From Gorillibacterium sp. (GTDB lineage: Bacteria > Bacillota > Bacilli > Paenibacillales > NBRC-103111), in assembly GCA_014380705.1 (NCBI GenBank), contig JACMJI010000348.1:1-13660 (forward strand): DNA of 13,660 nt. Direction: 5' to 3'. A program made the position numbers and the translations under genes. A model generated the notes under the pieces. That model was not told the DNA's origin and searched no databases. It was given only the letters and a program-made list of their open reading frames with translations. Of the stretch, positions 6,800 to 13,660 are shown piece by piece (position 1 is the stretch's first letter; every line of letters starts with the position of its first letter).

Positions 6800-7693
6800 C
6801 TAGAAGATCCGGTAATTCGCATACTTCGATGCGAGTTTGGATGCCAGAATGATCAGGGCAAAGCTGATAACGGATTTAAATAACCCGAGTGCCGTTCCCA
6901 GTTCGTATTGAGCTTGCTGCAGTCCTACCCGGTATACGTAGGTATCAATAATGTCTGACTTATCCATTACCATGGTGTTATACATGTTGAAGATCTGATC
7001 AAAGCCTGCATTCAGTACATTCTGCAAGCTTAGCGTCGTTAGAAGCACGATAGTTGGTGCAAGCCCAGGCAAAGTAATATTGCCCAACTGCTGCCAACGA
7101 CTGGCTCCGTCGATCGCCGCCGCTTCGTACAAATTCGGATTAATATTTGTAATCGCTGCAAGATAGATAATCGCGCCAAAACCAAAGTCTCTCCAAGCCT
7201 CCGTGCCGATCAGTATTCCACGAAACCATCCGCTGTGAGCGAAGAACATAAACGGCTCTGCGCCAGTGCTAATCAGCAAATGGTTCACGATTCCATCCAG
7301 AGAGAAAATATCTCGGAACATACCAGCCAAGATAACCCAGGATAGGAAATAGGGAAGATAGACTACCGTTTGGACCGTTCGCTTGAACCACCTGATACGA
7401 ACTTCGTTCAGTAGAAGAGCAAATACGATAGGAGCGATGAGATTAAAGACTATTTTCATACTGGCAATAGCAACTGTATTATTGAAGACACGAAAACTGT
7501 CACTATTAGAAATCAGAAATTGAAAGTGTTTCCACCCCACCCAAGGGGAGTCCCAAACTCCTTTGACTGGATTAAAATCCTTAAAGGCCAATTGTAAGCC
7601 AGTCATGGGATATAAGGAGAAGATAATTAGGAAAATGAAGCCTGGTAATAGCATCAAGTGGTAGTGCATGTATAATCCGCTTTTTTTTCGCAT
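6800..7693 (-). CDS. ABC sugar transporter permease, LplB/YteP (UgpA) type
   Basis: This 297-residue integral membrane protein is the first permease of the importer and partner of the gene that follows. The first span is at about 11-31, further spans at about 75-96, 108-128, 170-190, 212-232 and 270-287. The EAA docking loop is at about 190-212 (EAAAIDGASRWQQLGNITLPG). Length, the Q-L-A-F-K-D-F-N-P segment near residue 34 and the Y-A-N-Y-R-I-F end fit LplB/YteP proteins. ATG 7693 has AGGATGG upstream at good spacing. The third to fifth codons lie over a run of eight A (T at 7681-7688 on plus), a possible slippage point. It follows the binding-protein gene by 84 bases, a gap containing a long stem-loop. 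Confidence 0.92.
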   Translation of the reverse strand: MRKKSGLYMHYHLMLLPGFIFLIIFSLYPMTGLQLAFKDFNPVKGVWDSPWVGWKHFQFLISNSDSFRVFNNTVAIASMKIVFNLIAPIVFALLLNEVRIRWFKRTVQTVVYLPYFLSWVILAGMFRDIFSLDGIVNHLLISTGAEPFMFFAHSGWFRGILIGTEAWRDFGFGAIIYLAAITNINPNLYEAAAIDGASRWQQLGNITLPGLAPTIVLLTTLSLQNVLNAGFDQIFNMYNTMVMDKSDIIDTYVYRVGLQQAQYELGTALGLFKSVISFALIILASKLASKYANYRIF

Positions 7694-7716
7694 GATTTAA
7701 ACCATCCTATCTAGTA

Positions 7717-7757
7717 GGAGAACGAAACACCGGAGTCATCCGGACATCTCGCTCTCC
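7717..7757 (-). other. Long stem-loop between binding-protein and permease genes
   Basis: In the 84-base gap after the lipoprotein gene, twelve outer pairs (GGAGAGCGAGAT with GTTTCGTTCTCC, three G-U) and five inner pairs (CCGGA with TCCGG) enclose a TGAC loop, with a small internal loop between them. No T-run follows in the minus direction. Binding-protein importer operons often have such an intercistronic hairpin, which protects the 3' end of the binding-protein message so that it is made in excess over the permeases. That role here is inferred from position and shape. Confidence 0.65.
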
Positions 7758-7777
7758 CCCTTTATCTACATAAACGG

Positions 7778-9529
7778 TTACTTAGCTGCTGCTTGATTTA
7801 CCTCATCTGTCATCTGCTTGCCACCGAGGTCATTCCATTCTTTCACGAAGCTATCAAAGTAATCGATCGACTCTTTACCGATAATGATCTTCATGAACGC
7901 ATCTCTGGCCTTGTCATCCAATATTTGTTTCTTACTCCCAATGGTTTCAGTTGTTCCGTTAAAGGCCGAGAAAACCAGTTCAATATTGGCATTAGCTAAA
8001 GCGGAGGCACCGGAATCCTGCGGACCCCACCCACGATAATCAGCCCATGTTTCCAGATCGCGCTTCGTTGGATCGTCCTTGATGGAGTCCATATATTTCT
8101 TTACCTTATCATATTGTTGCTGCTTGTCTATCGACAGCGAATCCCTTGTTGTTACACCATCATAGACGTCCTTGTACATCTTGAAGCTTCGGATAATTTC
8201 ATCAGCCGGTACGGAGGTAATGTCGGTTGTTAGTGGCCAAGGCAACATACTGTCCTTATAGCCGCCGTCTTTCTGTTCCGTATCCATCAGTTTGCTCATT
8301 TCCGGATATTTGCGTTCCTTCACTTCTTGCGCCAGGTTAACCAGCTTCATAGCCAATTCCGGATGCTTGAACCCCTTCTTCACCACAACGAAGTTCCAAG
8401 AAGGTGCGCCTACGGTTTGTTGGACTTTGCCGTTCACATTCTTGATCACGAAAGGTTTCCAGTCAGCCTTTGTATTCTGCGGGTTCAGCTTAAGCGGATC
8501 ACTGAGCGGCCAGAAGGGTCCCCACCATGCATGAAACATGATCCCTGCCTTCCCGTCCTTAACCAATTCGTTATTCTTGTCGTCGCTGCGAAGCGCGAAT
8601 TCTTTATCAATTAACCCTTGTTTATACCAATCCGCAATTTTTGCTAAACCTTGCTTGGTAGAGTCGGCTACGATCGTATTGGTAACCTTACCGTCCGCAC
8701 CCGCCATCCACATCCCCGATGGTACGCCAAAGTAATTATAGACAACAGGTCCTAAGGAATGCAGGTTGCCAGTGCTAAGAGGGTCTGTACTCATCAGCAA
8801 ACCGATGGTTTTACCTGCTCCGTTTCCACCTGGATCCTTCTCTACGAACGCCTTGGCAATTGCTGCAAGGTCATCAATCGTCTCAGGTCCTTTCATGTTA
8901 ACCTTCTCCAGCCAGTCCGCACGGATCCACACCATATTAAGTCCGTCCGCCATACTGTATACGTTTGGAATGGCGTACATCTTACCGTTTGAACTCACCA
9001 GCTCTAGCGATTTATTGTTGACAGAGCTGTGATAATCCTTAATAGATGGAAGCGCATAATCGTTAAATACACTCGTTAAATCCTCAATCATGTCATTCTT
9101 GATCAGCTGCTTCAGAACATTTAAGTCGGAAACCTGCATGATGTCCGGGATGTCATTGCTGGCGATCAATACGTTTAATTTGTCGCGAAGAGCCGTACCT
9201 TCACCAGGGACCTGCCAAAGTATCTTGGTTTTCACATTTAGTTTTTCTTCCGCAAATTTTGTTGCAGCATTGTCGTCCAATGTTGCTCCTGCAGGAAGCT
9301 TCTGAATACGTTCATTGTTGAAAGCTACTCCCGTCGTATACTCGACAGTCTCACTGTACTTGCCTAGCGGTTCTGCTTTCACAGGTGCAATTGATGCGCT
9401 GACTGTCGGAGCAGCTGACGGTACAGTTGTCGCATCTGCCCCCTTTTCAGTCTTGCTGCATGCGGGTAAGATAGCTAGTACGGCTGCTAAGCAAGCAGCC
9501 ATCACCTTTGTGTTTCTTGTTCTATTCAT
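7778..9529 (-). CDS. Extracellular solute-binding lipoprotein of a sugar ABC transporter (LplA/YtcQ type)
   Basis: This 583-residue secreted lipoprotein captures sugars outside the membrane and delivers them to the two permeases. It has a basic N-terminus, a hydrophobic core and a lipobox L-P-A-C with Cys24 as the predicted lipidation site, followed by a Ser/Thr/Ala/Pro-rich linker to about residue 50. The body has family features: N-D-I-P-D-I near 128, the stretch around residue 185-210 with NGKMYAIPN and then WIRADWLEK, and a C-terminal helical part ending with A-F-M-K-I-I-I-G. Its length is typical of the large family 1 binding proteins of LplA/YtcQ type. ATG 9529 is preceded by GGAGGGG at good spacing. 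A cre-like box lies 26 bases upstream of the start. Position between the two-component genes and the permeases suggests it leads the transport part of the operon. The ligand cannot be read from sequence. Confidence 0.92.
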   Translation of the reverse strand: MNRTRNTKVMAACLAAVLAILPACSKTEKGADATTVPSAAPTVSASIAPVKAEPLGKYSETVEYTTGVAFNNERIQKLPAGATLDDNAATKFAEEKLNVKTKILWQVPGEGTALRDKLNVLIASNDIPDIMQVSDLNVLKQLIKNDMIEDLTSVFNDYALPSIKDYHSSVNNKSLELVSSNGKMYAIPNVYSMADGLNMVWIRADWLEKVNMKGPETIDDLAAIAKAFVEKDPGGNGAGKTIGLLMSTDPLSTGNLHSLGPVVYNYFGVPSGMWMAGADGKVTNTIVADSTKQGLAKIADWYKQGLIDKEFALRSDDKNNELVKDGKAGIMFHAWWGPFWPLSDPLKLNPQNTKADWKPFVIKNVNGKVQQTVGAPSWNFVVVKKGFKHPELAMKLVNLAQEVKERKYPEMSKLMDTEQKDGGYKDSMLPWPLTTDITSVPADEIIRSFKMYKDVYDGVTTRDSLSIDKQQQYDKVKKYMDSIKDDPTKRDLETWADYRGWGPQDSGASALANANIELVFSAFNGTTETIGSKKQILDDKARDAFMKIIIGKESIDYFDSFVKEWNDLGGKQMTDEVNQAAAK

Positions 9530-9554
9530 CCGTGTGTCCCCTCCAACTATTGTT

Positions 9555-9568
9555 TGACTACGCTTTCA
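9555..9568 (-). promoter_or_regulatory. Candidate CcpA catabolite-responsive element (cre)
   Basis: On the minus strand TGAAAGCGTAGTCA matches the cre consensus TGWAANCGNTNWCA at all but one position and keeps the central CG and the flanking TG/CA. It lies 26 bases upstream of the lipoprotein start. It directly abuts a TACAAT (9568-9573) that could serve as a -10, though I see no good -35 at 16-18 bases. CcpA binding here would block transcription of the importer genes when a preferred sugar is present. The match is by eye only. Confidence 0.55.
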
Positions 9569-9616
9569 TTGTACGGGTTACCGATGTGTACAAATATCCG
9601 CGATTTTAACGAAATG

Positions 9617-11374
9617 TTATCTATTTGAACGCAAATTCGCTTCCATGGGTATTCGTTGTGATGGTATGCGGATCAACACCCCGGTTCCCATCCCTTTCCT
9701 GCTTAGCATTTGAACGCCATAAGAATCGCCGTATTGCAGCTGGATTCGCTGATGTACATTGCGAATACCATACCCGCCTGTCTCGCGCTCACCTGTAAAA
9801 AGACTTTCCAAGACTTCTCGGTCCATTCCTACGCCGTTGTCGATGATTTTAAAGCATAGATCTTCGCCAGAAAGAACCGCCACAACCCGAATTCCAATAC
9901 TCTCTCCATAAAAAGCGTGCTTTAGAATATTTTCCAGAAAGGGCTGCAATAGGAGCTTGATTGTTCGACAAGAATAGACTGCCTCATCAATATCCCAATA
10001 AAGCTTAATTCGATTTCCGTACTTTACACGCTGGATCTCCAGATAAGTCTCTGCTTGATCCAACTCATCCTTGACCGAAATCATGCTCTTCCCATCATTT
10101 AACGTGAGGCGGTAGTATCGGGCGAGCCCAAACACCATATCATGAAGCTTCTCATTCTCCCCCATTTTGGCCAATTGGCTGATAGAAGAGAGTGTATTAT
10201 AAAGAAAATGAGGATTAATCTGGGCCTGCAGTGCCTCAAGCTCCGACTCCTTCTTTTTAAGTTGCGCCACATACACTTCATGGATTAAGCCATCTACTGT
10301 TGAAGCCATATGATTAAAAGAATCAGCAATATCGTTAAACTCATCTTTTCCAGAAAAATGAATTCGTTTATGAAACTCTCCTACCCGGAATACATCAAGG
10401 GCAAATCTGATTTTGTTCACTCGACGGGAGAAATAGCCAGAGAACAGGATACTGATAACCGTGAGAAGCAGGAAGCTTGTGAGGCAAACGATAACGGTTA
10501 GCTTCCAGACATTCCTTGCGTCGCGGTGAAGCTCCTTAATGGGGATCAATGCAACCAGTTCACCTTTTAACGAAAGAACGGGTAAGCTTGTCCTGATATA
10601 TTTGCCAGAGCCATGTAAAATTTCTTCCTCTGTAATCCCTGACCGCTCTCCATAAAGCACTTCGTTACCATTCGTCACGATGAATAGCCTTGCACCTGCT
10701 CCCAGCAACTGGTTGCTCAAGGGCGCAAATAATTCCTTCTCCTTCACGATTACTCGAAGCAGCCCAATGTCAGTGAAGCCCTGCTCGATATCGTTCATTC
10801 GACGTAGAAGGGAAATGTTGCCTAATTGCTTGTCATTGTCAACCTGGGTCCAGACCAATTCGTACAGCGGTATACGATCTATCGAAAACAACTCACTGTT
10901 TTTGTTGCGCAGATTGACGAGTGCATAGTTGCTCCCAAATTGATTTTGAAGAGGAGCATCAAGTAAATGCGGGTTTAGCTCAGGAATGGTCATATTCTTA
11001 CTATAGATCGTAAGCAGCAGGGTGGACCCGCTTAACTTCAGAGCATAATTAAAGGATGGCTTCAACGTTTTCTCTGTCATCTCATATACATCGAACACTT
11101 CGGTATATTGGGTGCGGAATACTCGTTGCAGCGGCATGTCAAAATACAATTGGTCGCCTACACGCTTGATCTCTGCGAGCTTTAAGTCAATGTTGTCGTG
11201 GATCTGCCTCATCGAAGAATCGATGCTGGTCTTCGTCCTCTCCGTCGCAGAGTGCAGGGACAATAAATAGGCGAAAGTACCGATGGTAAGCACCGGGGCG
11301 GAAACCAAGAGCAAATAAGTTAAAGTCAACTTCCAGCCGATAGAAATTCGGTACTTGCGCTTTGCCAGTCTCAT
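9617..11374 (-). CDS. Two-component sensor histidine kinase, YesM type
   Basis: This 585-residue membrane kinase senses an extracellular signal and phosphorylates the adjacent response regulator. Span 1 is at about 14-38, an extracytoplasmic sensor region of some 250 residues follows, and span 2 is at about 290-314. A HAMP-like linker covers about 315-367, then a short coiled coil. The His_kinase domain has the phospho-acceptor His389 in I-N-P-H-F-L-Y-N, the pattern that defines the YesM/LytS class. The ATP-binding part has an N-box at Asn482 (L-E-N-I-L-K-H-A), a G1 box D-N-G-V-G-M at 512-517 and a G2 box G-G-Y-G-I-R-N-V at 533-540. The start ATG 11374 has AGGAGGAGC overlapping the regulator's stop codon, 15 bases away, so translation is probably coupled. 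Such pairs usually control the neighbouring importer and hydrolase genes. Confidence 0.95.
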   Translation of the reverse strand: MRLAKRKYRISIGWKLTLTYLLLVSAPVLTIGTFAYLLSLHSATERTKTSIDSSMRQIHDNIDLKLAEIKRVGDQLYFDMPLQRVFRTQYTEVFDVYEMTEKTLKPSFNYALKLSGSTLLLTIYSKNMTIPELNPHLLDAPLQNQFGSNYALVNLRNKNSELFSIDRIPLYELVWTQVDNDKQLGNISLLRRMNDIEQGFTDIGLLRVIVKEKELFAPLSNQLLGAGARLFIVTNGNEVLYGERSGITEEEILHGSGKYIRTSLPVLSLKGELVALIPIKELHRDARNVWKLTVIVCLTSFLLLTVISILFSGYFSRRVNKIRFALDVFRVGEFHKRIHFSGKDEFNDIADSFNHMASTVDGLIHEVYVAQLKKKESELEALQAQINPHFLYNTLSSISQLAKMGENEKLHDMVFGLARYYRLTLNDGKSMISVKDELDQAETYLEIQRVKYGNRIKLYWDIDEAVYSCRTIKLLLQPFLENILKHAFYGESIGIRVVAVLSGEDLCFKIIDNGVGMDREVLESLFTGERETGGYGIRNVHQRIQLQYGDSYGVQMLSRKGMGTGVLIRIPSQRIPMEANLRSNR

Positions 11375-11389
11375 GGACTTAGCTCCTCC

Positions 11390-12955
11390 TCAGCATTGCT
11401 TACGGTAATCACTTGGGGACATGCCCAAGGCATCTCGAAATTGTCGGTTAAAGAGTGTGATTGTAGAATAGTGAAGCCGATCTGCAATTTCATAGATTTT
11501 TAGTGTGTGGTCACGCAGCAGCTCACAGGCTCTTTCTATTTTCATACGTAGTATATAATCACTCAAATTCTCATTTGTTTCCTTCTTGAACAAATGCCGT
11601 AAGTAATTAGGGGAGAATGCGAACACCTTGGCTAGACTGATTACTGAGACATCAGCCTCAATATGTTCCTTCACATATTGCTCCACACCATCAATAAGCT
11701 TAACATTCTTACTGTTCCTCTTTAGGTGAAGCAGTTCTGAAATCTGGAACATCATGCGGCGAAGCCATGTCTTGATGTCATCAAGTGTCTCCATTTGGAA
11801 CATGACATTGACGTTCTTCCATTCCCATTGCATCAGGCTGAACAAGTCTTCATTTAAGGTTTCCAAAAACCTTTCGAGACGTGTTTGAATGTGTAGGGTA
11901 AAAGGATAGACGCTGAGTTTGTCGCCCAGCTTCCCCGCAGAACAATACAGCTCCTCGATGCAGTCATCAATACGGACCAAATCATATTTGGTCAACGCGA
12001 TAAACATCGTCTGCAAGATCCCTTCCAGATCTTTCGCACTCTGGGCGATATCCTGACGAGAATCCGAAAAACGGATAAGCTTGCTCTTCCCGTAGAACAT
12101 TTTCTGGTTTAAGGCTTCCTTAGCTTGTTCAAAGGAACGAGGAAGTTCATTAACCAAGCTGACCGGATTACCTAATCCAATCGTTACGGACAAGGACTCG
12201 GCACTTGCTACTGTGCTTGGAAGCCTGCCCAATCCTTCAAGCTCCGCCGAGGTCTGCAGGATACAAGCAAATTGGTGGAGCTCTGTACGACAATAATAGC
12301 GAATTCCGCTGCGAGTTAACTCCTGCAGGATTAAGCTTTCCAGCTTGTCCAGAATGGCTTTGCTTTCCTCCTCAGGCTGCCTGCTTAGTTTCCAGATCAC
12401 ATCGTCGATTTCAATAACTGCGACATATAAAAATTCGTCTGTCTGTCCAACACTCTCCTCTGATAGCGGGAAAACTTCCTCCCACTCCAACTGCTCCTGA
12501 AGAAACCGATGCAAAAGCTCCTCTCGCACAACAGGAAGCGTAAAGCTTAGCCGTTCCTCTTGATCGCGGCGCCTCCGCCTCTCCTCCAGCTGGACTATCG
12601 TCTTCTGGATCACTTCCTCAAGCTGCCCGGGCTCAACCGGTTTTAGCACATAACCACAAGCGTCCAACGAGATGGCACGCTGTGCATAGTTGAAATCCTT
12701 ATGACCACTTATAAATATTATTTTTAGCTCCGGCTGGAGCACCAACGCTTGTTGGGCCATCTCAAGTCCCGATAATATTGGCATAGAAATATCCGTCAAC
12801 AGAATATCAATGGTTCGACTCTTCAGTACCTCGATAGCTTCAAATGCGCTATTCACCGCGGCTTCTATACGTATTCCCCAGCTCTCCCAGGGAACAAAAC
12901 GCTGCATGCCCTCTAAGTCCAAATACTCATCATCTACGATTAGAATGCTGTACAT
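11390..12955 (-). CDS. AraC-family response regulator, YesN type
   Basis: This 521-residue cytoplasmic transcription factor is the partner of the YesM-type kinase. An N-terminal receiver domain (1-125) has the acidic pair Asp8-Asp9, phospho-acceptor Asp55 in L-L-T-D-I-S-M-P, switch Ser83 in I-S-G-H and Lys105 in V-L-K-P-V. A basic-acidic helix (E-E-R-R-R-R-R-D-Q-E-E) leads to a roughly 280-residue middle region of the type found in YesN proteins. The AraC-type double helix-turn-helix lies at about 418-521, with F-S-P-N-Y-L-R-H-L-F-K-K in the first half and the conserved G-M-S-P-S-D-Y-R at the end. ATG 12955 follows AGGGGG with nine bases between. It is the first gene of the cluster and would activate the importer and GH5 genes once phosphorylated. 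Target sites are not recognisable by eye. Confidence 0.95.
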   Translation of the reverse strand: MYSILIVDDEYLDLEGMQRFVPWESWGIRIEAAVNSAFEAIEVLKSRTIDILLTDISMPILSGLEMAQQALVLQPELKIIFISGHKDFNYAQRAISLDACGYVLKPVEPGQLEEVIQKTIVQLEERRRRRDQEERLSFTLPVVREELLHRFLQEQLEWEEVFPLSEESVGQTDEFLYVAVIEIDDVIWKLSRQPEEESKAILDKLESLILQELTRSGIRYYCRTELHQFACILQTSAELEGLGRLPSTVASAESLSVTIGLGNPVSLVNELPRSFEQAKEALNQKMFYGKSKLIRFSDSRQDIAQSAKDLEGILQTMFIALTKYDLVRIDDCIEELYCSAGKLGDKLSVYPFTLHIQTRLERFLETLNEDLFSLMQWEWKNVNVMFQMETLDDIKTWLRRMMFQISELLHLKRNSKNVKLIDGVEQYVKEHIEADVSVISLAKVFAFSPNYLRHLFKKETNENLSDYILRMKIERACELLRDHTLKIYEIADRLHYSTITLFNRQFRDALGMSPSDYRKQC

Positions 12956-13660
12956 GGTGACTTTCCCCCTGATCTTCCAATAGTTAAGCTTATAAAGCGC
13001 AAACCCGATTTCCTTTATGTTATCACCTGAGAGCCATCCAGGAATAGTCTAGAATTTACAATCACTCTATCTATCAAAGATCTCCAAGATAAGAGGAAAG
13101 GCAATTGCGAAACCAATTTAACCGTATTACGCCCCGCAAGAATCATTCTTAAGTTGAAGTTACCATTAAAACATCTGAAACAATGGAACAGACCATCACC
13201 TTTTATTCCCATTGGTATAACTAGCATAGCTCTACATCCCAAGAATAATTCAAAAAAACTATGCTTTCTAGAATAGTAAAAAAACAGGTTCCCCCAGTGC
13301 GGGTACCTGTCGCTGTTAAATAGTCTAGTTTATAAATCTTATTACCGTTAGATAGCCGATAGATACAACTTAAGGGTGATTAATCTTAATGGCTTCACTA
13401 AGCTTACTAGACAGTCCAAAAGTAGCATGATAGAAGGATTATATGTTGATCTCATAATTGCTCGGCTAATTGGTGCAAAAATACAGGAGCTCAGGGCTAT
13501 ATGCGCCTTAAAGGGTAAAATTCCTGCGACTCTACAACTTTTTTCGGATGGGATAAACGAAACGAATGACCCACCTAAAAATTCATGTGGATTTGCAATA
13601 TTTGGGTCCGAGAAAAAAGCCAGACAATTTAAATTACTGCACATTTGCAGGATTCATACA
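12956..13660. other. Right-hand 705 bases without a convincing gene
   Basis: The part next to the regulator (12956 to about 13015) must hold its promoter and leader; I cannot name a sound -35/-10 pair. Beyond that only weak open frames occur. Minus-strand frames at 13015-13242 and 13348-13644 (75 and 98 codons) start without ribosome binding sites and have no familiar motifs. A plus-strand frame is open from about 13352 to the right edge, about 100 codons, with an ATG near 13428 and no recognisable family. The only well-formed element is the minus-strand terminator at 13278-13310, which implies a transcript coming from the right. This could be decayed coding DNA or the tail of a small unrecognised gene. 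Confidence 0.5.
13278..13310 (-). terminator. Rho-independent terminator upstream of the two-component operon
   Basis: On the minus strand ACAGGT pairs with ACCTGT, followed after one mismatch by CCC pairing with GGG around a seven-base loop. A run of seven T follows directly. It ends a transcript entering from the right edge and insulates the regulator-kinase operon, whose first start codon is some 320 bases further on. On the plus strand there is no T-run. Confidence 0.85.

Noticed and set aside
12988..13005. Possible second cre box (TATAAAGCGCAAACC) upstream of the regulator
   Set aside because: About three mismatches to the consensus, including the leading TG and trailing CA positions, which is too weak to call.
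13015..13242. 75-codon minus-strand frame upstream of the regulator
   Set aside because: No ribosome binding site before its ATG, no recognised motif, and a similarly long frame exists on the other strand.

Overview
The window looks like a chromosomal segment of a Paenibacillus-type Gram-positive bacterium. The reasons are strong AGGAGG-type ribosome binding sites, a TTG start, a YesM/YesN-type sensor kinase and AraC-type response regulator next to an LplA/LplB/LplC-type sugar importer without its own ATPase, and a very large multidomain secreted glycoside hydrolase whose C-terminus carries SLH cell-wall anchors. All confident genes are on the minus strand, so the biological order runs from high to low coordinates.

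Layout in transcription order: about 700 bases with no convincing gene but with a minus-strand terminator (13278-13310); response regulator (12955-11390); histidine kinase (11374-9617); an 87-base gap with a good CcpA cre-like box overlapping a possible -10; a solute-binding lipoprotein (9529-7778); a gap holding a long stem-loop; permease 1 (7693-6800); permease 2 (6783-5896); a 173-base gap containing a decayed SLH fragment and a hairpin; the giant GH5 enzyme (5722 to 1085); its SLH tail in another frame (down to 555); a terminator (440-399); and the first 56 codons of a short-chain dehydrogenase (169-1) running off the left edge.

The proposed logic, inferred from family knowledge, is a polysaccharide-use locus. 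The GH5 enzyme is built to cleave a beta-glycan (mannan or glucan type) outside the cell while anchored to the wall. The lipoprotein and two permeases would import the oligosaccharides using a shared MsmX-type ATPase encoded elsewhere. The kinase and regulator would sense an extracellular sugar or the loaded binding protein and switch the operon on. The cre box would add carbon catabolite repression.

The observations most worth a second look are: (1) a one-base frameshift that separates the giant enzyme from its three SLH anchors, with the ancestral reading reconstructable to a missing G in a G-run; (2) an SLH-domain remnant stranded between the permease and the enzyme genes, a scar of a lost SLH-protein gene; (3) the cre box; and (4) a long hairpin between the binding-protein and permease genes. 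I found no CRISPR array, tRNA, rRNA, intact insertion sequence, or clearly new defence or mobile system.
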